Below, in pieces: positions 1 to 7,921 of a stretch of DNA of 64,000 bases. This DNA is from CAG-791 sp002392385 (GTDB lineage: Bacteria > Bacillota > Clostridia > Lachnospirales > Lachnospiraceae), in contig CAMOIU010000005.1 in assembly GCA_946616295.1 (NCBI GenBank), positions 1-64,000 of the forward strand. Reading direction: 5' to 3'. A model generated the notes under the pieces. The model ran no database searches. It was given only the letters and a program-made list of their open reading frames with translations, and was not told where the DNA came from. The translations under genes and the position numbers were made by a program. Numbering within the stretch: position 1 is the stretch's first letter; every line of letters begins with the position of its first letter.

Positions 1-1407
1 AAGACCTACCACGAGGGCGACTTCATCTCCATCGACGGCTCCACCGGCAACATCTTCGACGGCATCATCCCCACTGTGGACGCCACGATCGCGGGTGAGT
101 TCGGCCGCATCATGGCATGGGCCGACAAGTATCGCCGTCTGAAGGTCAGAACCAACGCGGATACCCCTTCCGACGCGAAGAAGGCCCGTGAGCTCGGCGC
201 CGAGGGCATCGGCCTCTGCCGTACCGAGCATATGTTCTTCGATCCCGAAAGGATCGCCGCCTTCCGTGAGATGATCTGCTCGGATACCGCCGAGGAGAGA
301 GAGGTGGCTCTGAACAAGATCCTGCCTTATCAGCAGAGCGACTTCGAGAAGCTCTACGAGGCTCTGGAAGGAACGCCGGTCTGCATCCGTTTCCTGGATC
401 CGCCGCTGCATGAGTTCGTTCCCAACACGGAAGAAGAGATCGCGGCTCTGGCGCAGGCACAGGGCAAGTCTGTGGAGGCCATCAAGGCTATCATCGCCGG
501 CCTGCATGAGTTCAACCCCATGATGGGTCACCGCGGCTGCCGTCTGGCTGTCACCTATCCTGAGATCGCCAGAATGCAGACCAAGGCCGTCATCCGTGCC
601 GCCATCAACACCCAGAAGGCACATCCCGAGTGGACTGTCAGACCTGAGATCATGATCCCGCTGGTAGGCGAGGTCAAGGAGCTCAAGTATGTCAAGAAGA
701 CCGTCGTGGAGACCGCTGACGCGGAGATCGCCGCTTCCGACATCAAGATCAACTATGAAGTCGGTACCATGATCGAGATCCCCCGCGCTGCCCTGACCGC
801 GGATGACATCGCCCGCGAGGCTGACTTCTTCTGCTTCGGCACCAACGACCTTACCCAGATGACCTACGGCTTCAGCCGTGACGATTCCGGCAAGTTCCTG
901 AGCGCCTACTACGATGCCAAGATCCTGGAGAACGATCCTTTCGCGAAGCTGGATCAGACCGGTGTCGGCAAGCTCATGAAGATGGCCATCGATTTGGGCC
1001 GTTCCGCCAACCCTGCTCTGCACGTAGGTATCTGCGGCGAGCACGGCGGAGATCCGAGCTCCGTGGAATTCTGCCACAAGATCGGTCTGGACTATGTGTC
1101 CTGCTCGCCTTTCCGTGTCCCGATCGCCAGACTGGCCGCTGCACAGGCAGCCATCGCCGAGAAGGCTGAGAAGGCAGCTGCTGAGGCGGAAGCGGAAGAG
1201 TCCGCTCCCGATGCCGAGGAGATCAAGGCTGAGATCGACGAGAGAGTCGAGGCTGCCAAGAAGGCCATGAAGGAAGCTTCCGAGAAGTTCCAGGCCATTG
1301 CGGCTGACAAGACCGATGATCTGAAGGATTTTGCCGCGGTCGCTTTCAAGAGCCTCCGCGCCGGCTGGGAAGAGGCCAAGAAGACCTTCGATCAGGAGAA
1401 GAAGTGA
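1..1407 (+). CDS. ppdK: Pyruvate, phosphate dikinase, C-terminal part (5' end outside window)
   Basis: The frame is open from base 1 and starts inside the phosphohistidine domain (GDFISIDGSTG), then runs through the complete PEP/pyruvate-binding TIM barrel. The barrel signatures are present: GTNDLTQMTYGFSRDD near 838-885 and GICGEHGGDPSS near 1030-1065, whose Cys is the catalytic acid in this family. The enzyme interconverts pyruvate, ATP and phosphate with PEP, AMP and pyrophosphate in the cytosol and often replaces pyruvate kinase or PEP synthase in anaerobes. Family members normally stop just after the motif PIARLAAAQAA. Here 83 further residues follow (1156-1404), rich in Ala, Glu and Lys and predicted helical. 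A strong terminator follows. The call is secure; the role of the tail is unknown. Confidence 0.97.
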   Translation, partial: KTYHEGDFISIDGSTGNIFDGIIPTVDATIAGEFGRIMAWADKYRRLKVRTNADTPSDAKKARELGAEGIGLCRTEHMFFDPERIAAFREMICSDTAEEREVALNKILPYQQSDFEKLYEALEGTPVCIRFLDPPLHEFVPNTEEEIAALAQAQGKSVEAIKAIIAGLHEFNPMMGHRGCRLAVTYPEIARMQTKAVIRAAINTQKAHPEWTVRPEIMIPLVGEVKELKYVKKTVVETADAEIAASDIKINYEVGTMIEIPRAALTADDIAREADFFCFGTNDLTQMTYGFSRDDSGKFLSAYYDAKILENDPFAKLDQTGVGKLMKMAIDLGRSANPALHVGICGEHGGDPSSVEFCHKIGLDYVSCSPFRVPIARLAAAQAAIAEKAEKAAAEAEAEESAPDAEEIKAEIDERVEAAKKAMKEASEKFQAIAADKTDDLKDFAAVAFKSLRAGWEEAKKTFDQEKK

Positions 1408-1447
1408 AGAGGCTGACCGCTTCTGACTGAAGACGGACATAAAAGGA

Positions 1448-1483
1448 CTGCCGCATCAGATCAACTGATGCGGCAGTTTTTTT
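1448..1483 (+). terminator. Intrinsic terminator of ppdK
   Basis: A 12-bp perfect stem (CTGCCGCATCAG and its complement) with a 5-nt loop is followed by seven T. On the minus strand the same stem is followed by TCCTTTTAT, so it may also end the converging small gene at 1571-1834. Confidence 0.93.
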
Positions 1484-1570
1484 GAAAAGATCATGAAGTA
1501 TTCAGTAAAGAAGAGCAGGAGACCTGCGCCTCTGTTGTGCATGACAGGAATGTGACCGTCGGGATCTGCC

Positions 1571-1834
1571 TCAGGCGAGACCTCTCCAGCCGATCCCGTA
1601 GATCTGCTCCATCAGTTTGAGGACCTCGTCCTTCATACGGACACAGGCCTCCGCTTCCGTGGCAAAACGCAGCAGGCCCACCTTGTCCTTGCGGTCGCGG
1701 AAATAGAGCTCCCATGCCTTGTCCTCATCTGACTGGGACAGACAGATCCGCTTATTGCGGGTACCGTTGATCCGGTACAGATGCGAGGGCACAAGATGTT
1801 CTTTAAAAAAAGTACTTAATTCTCTGCAATTCAT
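1571..1834 (-). CDS. Small orphan protein, 87 residues, function unknown
   Basis: I do not recognise this family. The chosen start (MNCRELSTFF) has GGAGG seven bases upstream; another ATG six bases earlier would sit right on that site. The product is small, charged and soluble, with no signal peptide or membrane segment. It contains a stretch resembling a strand-turn-strand unit (AWELYFRDRKDKVGLLRF) followed by a helix with Cys and Met. It stands alone on the minus strand between ppdK and groESL and has a near-consensus promoter, which argues that it is expressed. The adjacent ppdK terminator hairpin could serve it too. Confidence is in the gene being real, not in any role. Confidence 0.72.
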   Translation of the reverse strand: MNCRELSTFFKEHLVPSHLYRINGTRNKRICLSQSDEDKAWELYFRDRKDKVGLLRFATEAEACVRMKDEVLKLMEQIYGIGWRGLA

Positions 1835-1922
1835 ATCCATGCCTCCCTGTATAGGATAACTGCATCTCCGACCAGGACCGGGAATGTCCGGACCCCGTGA
1901 TGTAGTTTTTAAAACCACATAT

Positions 1923-1951
1923 ATTATAGCATGCACACAGGAGACGTGCAA
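1923..1951 (-). promoter_or_regulatory. SigA-type promoter of the small orphan gene
   Basis: On the minus strand TTGCAC, a 17-bp spacer and TATAAT end about 88 bases before the chosen start. The rest of 1835-2083 shows no other gene; the leader holds only a weak GC-rich inverted repeat near 1870-1890. Confidence 0.85.
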
Positions 1952-2083
1952 GGCTGCCCCGGGAAAAGGCGGACGTTTACAAATACTTTAGATTTTTTGC
2001 GGTCTGTATGCAGAAGATAAAGAAAACGGAAGATATTACGAGAAAAGAAGAGAATCAGAGAGAAAATATATACCTGTTTTCGC

Positions 2084-2112
2084 TTGCATTCCTGTAGAAA
2101 TAAAACTATTAT
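2084..2112 (+). promoter_or_regulatory. SigA-type promoter of groESL
   Basis: TTGCAT, 17-bp spacer, TATTAT. The expected start of transcription falls just before or in the CIRCE element that begins 10 bases downstream. Confidence 0.8.
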
Positions 2113-2121
2113 ACACGATAG

Positions 2122-2148
2122 TTAGCACTCAACAATACAGAGTGCTAA
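2122..2148 (+). promoter_or_regulatory. CIRCE operator (HrcA binding site)
   Basis: TTAGCACTC, nine bases, GAGTGCTAA: a perfect 9-9-9 match to the CIRCE consensus. In Bacillota the repressor HrcA binds it and releases on heat or protein-folding stress. It overlaps the expected transcription start, which fits simple repression. A roughly 110-base leader with short hairpins separates it from groES. hrcA itself is not in the window. Confidence 0.97.
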
Positions 2149-2271
2149 CAACTTCAGGAACTGTCCCCATCCCGGACAGGGACGGAGGCAGCGTAGAAGT
2201 CATCACTATGAGAAACTGAAGAGTGATCCCTGCATGACAGGCAGACACTCTCGAGGGAAATGGAGGTAATC

Positions 2272-2559
2272 ATGAAGTTAGTTCCCCTTGGCGACAGAGT
2301 CGTTTTGAAGCAGCTGGAAGCGGAGACAACCACCAAGTCCGGCATTGTTCTTCCCGGACAGGACAAGGAGAAGCCGCAGCAGGCGGAAGTCATCGCCGTG
2401 GGTCCCGGCGGAGTGGTAGACGGCAAGGAAGTGAAGATGGAAGTGAAGGCCGGCGACAAGGTCATCTATTCCAAATATGCCGGCACGGAAGTCAAACTGG
2501 AAGAGGACAAGTTCATTGTCGTCAGACAGAGCGACATCCTGGCAGTCATCGCTGATTGA
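2272..2559 (+). CDS. groS: Co-chaperonin GroES
   Basis: The 95-residue product has the standard GroES layout: MKLVPLGDRVVLKQ at the start, the mobile loop region around TTKSGIVLPG that contacts GroEL, and the closing strand ILAVIAD. It forms the seven-subunit lid of the cytosolic chaperonin. The start at 2272 is chosen because GGAGG lies five bases upstream; an in-frame ATG at 2260 has no ribosome site. It is the first gene of the CIRCE-controlled groES-groEL operon, 39 bases before groEL. Confidence 0.97.
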   Translation: MKLVPLGDRVVLKQLEAETTTKSGIVLPGQDKEKPQQAEVIAVGPGGVVDGKEVKMEVKAGDKVIYSKYAGTEVKLEEDKFIVVRQSDILAVIAD

Positions 2560-2598
2560 ATATAGTAAAGGCAACTGAGATTTCGGAGGAAAACAAAA

Positions 2599-4215
2599 AT
2601 GGCTAAGGATCTGAAGAACGGAAATGACGCGCGCGTAGCGCTTGCAGCCGGTGTCAACAAGCTGGCGGATACAGTTAAGATCACTCTGGGCCCCAAGGGC
2701 CGCAATGTCGTCCTGGACAAGTCCTACGGCGCTCCCACCATCACCAATGACGGTGTGACCATTGCCAAGGAGATCGAGCTCGAGGACAGCTTCGAAAACA
2801 TGGGCGCACAGCTCGTCAAGGAAGTCGCCACCAAGACCAATGACGTGGCCGGCGACGGCACCACCACTGCTACCGTCCTTGCCCAGGCAATGATCAACGA
2901 GGGCATGAAGAACCTGGCGGCAGGCGCCAACCCCATCGTCCTCCGTAAGGGCATGAAGAAAGCCACCGACGCCGCTGTTGAGTCCATCCGCAGGATGAGC
3001 ACTCCTGTTAACGGCAAGGATCACATTGAGCAGGTCGCCACCATCTCTTCCGGCGACGAGGAAGTCGGCAAGATGGTCGCAGATGCCATGGAGAAGGTCT
3101 CCAAGGACGGCGTCATCACCATCGAAGAGAGCAAGACCATGCTGACCGAGCTCGACCTCGTGGAAGGCATGCAGTTCGACAGAGGCTATATCAGTGCCTA
3201 CATGGCCACCGATATGGACAAGATGGAAGCGGTCCTCGAGGATCCCTACATCCTCATCACCGATAAGAAGATCTCCACTGTTCAGGAGATCCTGCCTCTG
3301 CTGGAGCAGATCGTCAAGATGGGCGCCAGACTCCTCATCATCGCTGAGGATGTCGAGGGCGAGGCCCTGACCACCCTGATCGTCAACAAGCTGCGCGGCA
3401 CCTTCAACGTTGTGGCTGTCAAGGCTCCCGGCTACGGCGACAGAAGAAAGGCCATGCTGGAAGATATCGCCATCCTTACCGGCGGTACCGTGATCAGCTC
3501 CGACCTCGGCCTCGAGCTCAAGGACGCTACCCTGGATGACCTCGGCCGTGCCAAGAGCGTCAAGGTCCAGAAAGAGAACACCGTCATCGTCGACGGCGAG
3601 GGCGACAAGAAGGCTCTGGCAGCCAGATGCCAGCAGATCAAGGCCCAGATCGAAGAGACCAAGTCCGACTTCGACCGCGAGAAGCTCCAGGAGCGCCTGG
3701 CCAAGCTCGCCGGCGGCGTTGCCGTTATCCGTGTCGGCGCGGCTACCGAGACTGAGATGAAGGAAGCCAAGTACCGCATGGAAGATGCCCTGAACGCCAC
3801 CAGAGCAGCTGTGGAAGAAGGCATCATCTTCGGCGGCGGAAGCGCCTACATCCACGCTTCCAAGGAAGTCCAGAAGGTCGTTGACAAGCTCAGCGGCGAT
3901 GAGAAGACCGGCGGCCAGATCATCCTCAAGGCCCTCGAGGCACCCCTGCACCAGATCGCTGAGAACGCCGGCCTGGGCGGTGATGTCATCGTCAACAAGG
4001 TCAAGGAATCCGAAGTCGGCATCGGCTTCGACGCCTACAAAGAAGCTTATGTCAACATGATCGACGCCGGCATCCTGGATCCCGCCAAGGTCACCAGAAG
4101 CGCTCTCCAGAACGCCACCAGCGTTGCTTCCAGCTTCCTCACCACCGAAGCTGCCGTCGCCAACATCAAAGAACCCGTTCCGCCCATGCCTGCCGGCGGC
4201 GCCGGAATGATGTAA
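2599..4215 (+). CDS. groL: Chaperonin GroEL
   Basis: The 538-residue product is full length and carries the ATP-site signature GDGTTTATVLAQA near residue 85 and the usual Gly-Met-rich C-terminal tail (PMPAGGAGMM). It forms the double-ring ATP-driven folding chamber that works with GroES. CGGAGG stands ten bases before the ATG. Codon use is strongly biased towards C-ending codons, as expected for a highly expressed gene. The last codons and the stop (GATGTAATTAAAAAC at 4209-4223) reappear inverted at 4366-4380 and 4452-4466. Confidence 0.98.
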   Translation: MAKDLKNGNDARVALAAGVNKLADTVKITLGPKGRNVVLDKSYGAPTITNDGVTIAKEIELEDSFENMGAQLVKEVATKTNDVAGDGTTTATVLAQAMINEGMKNLAAGANPIVLRKGMKKATDAAVESIRRMSTPVNGKDHIEQVATISSGDEEVGKMVADAMEKVSKDGVITIEESKTMLTELDLVEGMQFDRGYISAYMATDMDKMEAVLEDPYILITDKKISTVQEILPLLEQIVKMGARLLIIAEDVEGEALTTLIVNKLRGTFNVVAVKAPGYGDRRKAMLEDIAILTGGTVISSDLGLELKDATLDDLGRAKSVKVQKENTVIVDGEGDKKALAARCQQIKAQIEETKSDFDREKLQERLAKLAGGVAVIRVGAATETEMKEAKYRMEDALNATRAAVEEGIIFGGGSAYIHASKEVQKVVDKLSGDEKTGGQIILKALEAPLHQIAENAGLGGDVIVNKVKESEVGIGFDAYKEAYVNMIDAGILDPAKVTRSALQNATSVASSFLTTEAAVANIKEPVPPMPAGGAGMM

Positions 4216-4227
4216 TTAAAAACAGCA

Positions 4228-4293
4228 CCCCGAGAAGAAAAAAGGTCCCGGAGGAAAGCTTGCTTTCCTCCGGGACTTCTTTTCTTCTCGGGG
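4228..4293 (+). terminator. Very long terminator hairpin after groEL
   Basis: CCCCGAGAAGAAAA pairs with TTTTCTTCTCGGGG, and inside that CCCGGAGGAAAG pairs with CTTTCCTCCGGG across a 4-base CTTG loop, giving a stem of about 30 bp over 66 bases. It lacks a clean T-run directly after the stem, but the right arm carries internal T-rich stretches. It probably ends the groESL message or shields its 3' end. Confidence 0.75.
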
Positions 4294-4294
4294 C

Positions 4295-4466
4295 GGACAA
4301 GGCGCTGCGCGCCTCTGTCCGCCCTTAGTCCCGGGCTGCGAAGCAGCCTGGGACTTAAGGGTGCAGTTTTTAATTACATCGGACAAGGCGCTGCGCGCCT
4401 CTGTCCGCCCTTAGTCCCGGGCTGCGAAGCAGCCTGGGACTTAAGGGTGCAGTTTTTAATTACATC
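4295..4466 (+). repeat. Perfect 86-bp tandem duplication, two copies
   Basis: Bases 4295-4380 and 4381-4466 are identical. Each copy holds a GGACA...TGTCC palindrome, then a long hairpin (CCCTTAGTCCCGGGCTGC paired with GCAGCCTGGGACTTAAGGG, slightly imperfect) followed by TGCAGTTTTTAATT, so each copy looks like a terminator. Each copy ends in GTTTTTAATTACATC, the exact reverse complement of the groEL end. A third, broken copy of the first palindrome starts near 4480 (GGACAAGGCGCGAAGCGC). Confidence 0.95.
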
Positions 4467-4510
4467 AGGAGATGTGAGGCGGACAAGGCGCGAAGCGCTG
4501 GCAAGCGGAA

Positions 4511-4801
4511 CGTTATATTTCTTGTGATATTTTGAAATAATCACGGTAGAAATAACGATAGCAAATCTACACGTTATATCCTCTGTGATATTTGAAGGAA
4601 ATCACAACAAGAATAACGAAAGAAGATCAACACGTTATATCCACTGTGATAATTAAGGAAAATCACAGAGAAAATAACGAAGACAAACCAACACGTTATA
4701 TCCACTGTGATATTTAAGGAAAATCACAGTGAAAATAACGAAGACAAACCATCCCGTTATATCCACCGTGATTTCAAGTTAAAATCACGGCGCAAATAAC
4801 G
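4511..4801 (+). repeat. Array of five 47-bp palindromic repeats at an exact 61-bp period
   Basis: Units lie at 4511-4557, 4572-4618, 4633-4679, 4694-4740 and 4755-4801. Each begins CGTTATAT and ends AATAACG, with an inner GTGAT...ATCAC pair around an AT-rich 11-base centre. The four 14-base spacers are also related (for example AAGACAAACCAACA). Bases between outer and inner arms vary between units, and some changes keep pairing, such as T-A in unit 4 becoming C-G in unit 5. I see no coding sequence here. Function is unknown; binding sites for an oligomeric protein or a string of RNA hairpins are both possible. Confidence 0.95.
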
Positions 4802-4859
4802 AGACCCACCCGGAGGGCCTTCGGCGCAAGCTCTGACTAACTTCCCGCGACGGCCGATG

Positions 4860-4888
4860 TTGACGTCTCTGAGAAATCAGAATATAAT
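4860..4888 (+). promoter_or_regulatory. SigA-type promoter of the rel operon
   Basis: TTGACG, 17-bp spacer, TATAAT, about 45 bases before the rel start codon and about 60 bases after the last palindromic unit. This is the strongest vegetative promoter seen in the window. Confidence 0.88.
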
Positions 4889-4932
4889 TTGCTTACTTTA
4901 TAATTAGGCATAATACATACTTGGGGAGAGTT

Positions 4933-7245
4933 ATGATTTACCGCACCATGGACAAGTCGGATTATAGCGATTTTGACAATGGGAGGATCGAGAACCTGGG
5001 TGAGTTTATCAGTCCTGAGGAGCTTTACGGGGACTTGATCGAACGTGTCCGCAGGTATCATCCTTCTGATGATATTTCATTGATCGAAAAGGGATACGAG
5101 GTGGCGGCCAGGGCGCACAGCGGGCAGCTGCGGCGTTCGGGCGAACCTTATATCATTCATCCTCTTTATGTGGCCGTGATCCTTGCGGATCTTGAAATGG
5201 ACAAGGAGACGATCACAGCGGGTCTTCTTCATGACGTGGTGGAAGATACCATCATGACAGGGGATGAGCTGAAGGAGCAGTTCGGTGATGACGTGGCCCT
5301 GCTGGTGGATGGCGTCACCAAGCTGGAAAAACTGAAACTCTCCGGGGATTATTCTGACAAGACGCAGGTACAGCAGGAGATGCAGGCGAGGAACCTGCGC
5401 AAGATGTTCCTGGCCATGGCCAAGGATATCCGTGTGATCCTGATCAAGCTGGCGGACCGGCTGCACAATATGCGGACACTGGATCATATGCCGGCCGAGA
5501 AGCAGCAGCGCATCGCCCAGGAGACGCTGGACATTTATTCTCCCCTGGCTGACAGGCTGGGGATCTCCAAGATCAAGGTCGAGCTGGACGACCTGTCCCT
5601 CAAGTATCTGTATCCGGAGGTCTATTATGACCTGTCTGCCCGTGTCGCCAAGAAGAAGAGCGAGCGGGAACGCTATGTACAGGAGATCGCCCACGAGGTC
5701 AGGACCCATATCGCGGCCGCCGGGATCCACGGTGTCGTGGACGGGCGTGTGAAGCATTTCTTCAGTATTTATAAAAAGATGGTCAATCAGCATAAGACCA
5801 TCGACGAGATCTATGATCTTTTTGCCATCCGCATCATCGTGGACTCGGTGCCGGACTGTTATGCCTGTCTGGGTATCATTCATGAGATGTACAAGCCCAT
5901 GCCGGGGCGGATCAAGGACTATATCGCCATGCCCAAGGCGAACAGGTATCAGTCCCTGCACACGACCCTGATCGGTCCCACGGGACAGCCCTTCGAGATC
6001 CAGATCCGGACTTATGAGATGCACAGGGCGGCGGAATATGGTATCGCCGCACACTGGAAATACAAGGAGACCTCCAACGGCCACAAGGTGGAGCTGGCGG
6101 AGGAGGAGAAGCTGTCCTGGCTCAGGCAGATCCTGGAGTGGCAGCAGGAGATGTCCGACAACCGGGAATTCATGGATCTGCTCAAGAGCGATCTGGACCT
6201 CTTCTCGGACAGTGTTTATTGTTTCACGCCCCGCGGAGAGGTGAAGAATCTGCCTGCGGGCTCCACACCCATCGATTTTGCCTACGCCATCCATTCCGCG
6301 GTGGGCAACCGCATGGTGGGGGCCAAGGTCAACGGCAAGCTGGTCAATATTGACTATAAGATCCAGAACGGGGATATCGTGGAGATCGTGACCTCCCAGA
6401 ATTCCCGCGGACCGAGCCTGGACTGGCTGAGCATAGCGCATGGGGCTTCTACCCGGAGCAAGATCAATCAGTGGTTCAGAAGAGAGAATAAGGAAGAGAA
6501 TATCACCCGCGGGCGGGACCTGACGGCGGCCTATTGTAAGAGCAAGAATCTGAATCTTTCGGAGCTCCTCAAACCGGCCTACATGGATGAGGTCATGCAC
6601 CGCTACGGGTTCCGGGACTGGGACAGCGTGATGGCCGCCATCGGCCACGGAGGCCTCAAGGAAGGCCAGGTGGTCAATAAGCTGGCGGAGCTTCTGGAAC
6701 AGGAGAAGAGGAAGAATATCTCCGATGAGGAGACGCTGCGCGAGATCCGGGAGAACGCGCCCAGGGTCCGGTCCAAGGGGCAGGGAAGCATCGACGTCAA
6801 GGGCGTCCACGATGTGGCGGTCCGTTTTTCCAAGTGCTGCAACCCTGTGCCGGGTGACAAGATCGTCGGATTCATCACACGGGGAAGGGGCATTTCCATC
6901 CACCGCAGGGACTGCGTCAATGTGCGCAGCCTCTCGGACGAGGACCGCGACCGGCTGATCGAGGCCACCTGGAACGAGGAGGCGGGCAGCAAGGCCGTGG
7001 ACAAGAGCTTCCTGGCGGAGATCAATATTTTTGCCAATGACCGGCCGGGTCTGCTGCAGGAGATCTCCCGCATCTTCTCGGAGGAGGAGCTCAGCATCCT
7101 GCGGATCACCACCATGACCAGCAAGCAGAAGATCGCGACGCTGACCCTCAGCTTCGAGATCCATGACACAGAGCAGTTGGAACAGATCTGCAACCGGATC
7201 CGGGGGATCCGCGACATCCGCGCGGTCAAGAGGACCAACGGATAA
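4933..7245 (+). CDS. rel: Bifunctional (p)ppGpp synthetase/hydrolase Rel
   Basis: The 770-residue protein has the full long-Rel layout. An HD hydrolase domain comes first (HDVVEDT near residue 100), then the synthetase domain with the RIKD motif typical of bifunctional enzymes, TGS (about 400-465), a zinc-finger region (KCCNPVPGDKIVGF) and a C-terminal ACT domain. It makes and destroys the stringent-response alarmone on sensing stalled ribosomes. The ATG at 4933 is chosen because GGGGAG lies just upstream; a TTG at 4921 is less likely. It leads a three-gene run with the MBL hydrolase and hemZ. The link to codY in this window is functional as well: ppGpp synthesis drains GTP, the CodY cofactor. 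Confidence 0.96.
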   Translation: MIYRTMDKSDYSDFDNGRIENLGEFISPEELYGDLIERVRRYHPSDDISLIEKGYEVAARAHSGQLRRSGEPYIIHPLYVAVILADLEMDKETITAGLLHDVVEDTIMTGDELKEQFGDDVALLVDGVTKLEKLKLSGDYSDKTQVQQEMQARNLRKMFLAMAKDIRVILIKLADRLHNMRTLDHMPAEKQQRIAQETLDIYSPLADRLGISKIKVELDDLSLKYLYPEVYYDLSARVAKKKSERERYVQEIAHEVRTHIAAAGIHGVVDGRVKHFFSIYKKMVNQHKTIDEIYDLFAIRIIVDSVPDCYACLGIIHEMYKPMPGRIKDYIAMPKANRYQSLHTTLIGPTGQPFEIQIRTYEMHRAAEYGIAAHWKYKETSNGHKVELAEEEKLSWLRQILEWQQEMSDNREFMDLLKSDLDLFSDSVYCFTPRGEVKNLPAGSTPIDFAYAIHSAVGNRMVGAKVNGKLVNIDYKIQNGDIVEIVTSQNSRGPSLDWLSIAHGASTRSKINQWFRRENKEENITRGRDLTAAYCKSKNLNLSELLKPAYMDEVMHRYGFRDWDSVMAAIGHGGLKEGQVVNKLAELLEQEKRKNISDEETLREIRENAPRVRSKGQGSIDVKGVHDVAVRFSKCCNPVPGDKIVGFITRGRGISIHRRDCVNVRSLSDEDRDRLIEATWNEEAGSKAVDKSFLAEINIFANDRPGLLQEISRIFSEEELSILRITTMTSKQKIATLTLSFEIHDTEQLEQICNRIRGIRDIRAVKRTNG

Positions 7246-7257
7246 GAGGGAACGAGC

Positions 7258-7890
7258 ATGGAAATTCGTGTCGGCTGTTATGTAGTCGGTATGGTACAGA
7301 CCAATTTCTATTATATCTGGCGCGAAGGCAGCCATGACTGCATCGCCGTGGATCCGGGGGACCTGGGCGGCAGGATCTATGAGGCTCTCAAGGAGCAGGG
7401 CCTTTCGGTCAAGGCCATCGTCCTGACCCACGGTCATTTCGACCACATCATGGGCCTGGACGAGCTGCGGAGCCGGAGCGGGGCCGTGGTCTACGCGCCG
7501 CTGGCGGACAGAAGGCTCCTGACAGATCCCTCCTTCAATGAAAGCGAGCGCTGGGGGAGAAGCTGCGCGGTGCATCCTGACCGCTGGCTCAAGGACGGAG
7601 ATATGATCACAGAGGCGGGGATCACCCTCAAAATGATCGAGACCCCCGGCCATACAGAGGGCAGCTGCTGCTATTATTGTGAGGAAGGACGTTTCCTCCT
7701 CAGCGGCGACACACTTTTCGAGGATTCCGTGGGGCGGACGGACCTGCCCACCGGTTCTTCTTCCAGACTTCTGGAGTCTATTCGCACCAGGCTCTATACG
7801 CTGCCGGAGGACACCGCGGTCTATCCCGGCCACGGCGGCATGACGGATATCCAGCACGAGAAAAGATTCAACTTCTTCACTTCCCGCTGA
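7258..7890 (+). CDS. Metallo-beta-lactamase-fold hydrolase (glyoxalase II-like)
   Basis: The 210-residue product has the family metal-binding motif HGHFDH (residues about 60-65), the later His in TPGHTEG, the bridging Asp in LSGDTLF, and a last His in YPGHGG, so all metal ligands are present. Length and order match the small hydrolases often called YcbL or glyoxalase II-like. These cleave thioesters such as S-lactoylglutathione in some species, but the substrate here cannot be told from sequence. It starts 12 bases after rel and 31 bases before hemZ, an arrangement familiar from Clostridia, so cotranscription is likely. Confidence 0.9.
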   Translation: MEIRVGCYVVGMVQTNFYYIWREGSHDCIAVDPGDLGGRIYEALKEQGLSVKAIVLTHGHFDHIMGLDELRSRSGAVVYAPLADRRLLTDPSFNESERWGRSCAVHPDRWLKDGDMITEAGITLKMIETPGHTEGSCCYYCEEGRFLLSGDTLFEDSVGRTDLPTGSSSRLLESIRTRLYTLPEDTAVYPGHGGMTDIQHEKRFNFFTSR

Positions 7891-7921
7891 AGAGCAGGCG
7901 GGAAGAGACCAGAAAGGAAGA

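Noticed and set aside
2278..3951. 557-residue minus-strand reading frame opposite groEL
   Set aside because: Antisense shadow of a highly biased gene; no ribosome site or motif.
4511..4801. CRISPR array
   Set aside because: The repeated unit is itself a long palindrome, the gaps are only 14 bp and resemble each other, and there are no cas genes.
5077..7857. 926-residue minus-strand reading frame opposite rel
   Set aside because: Lies wholly opposite rel and the MBL gene, is rich in Gln/His/Leu typical of antisense frames in GC-rich DNA, and has no family motif.
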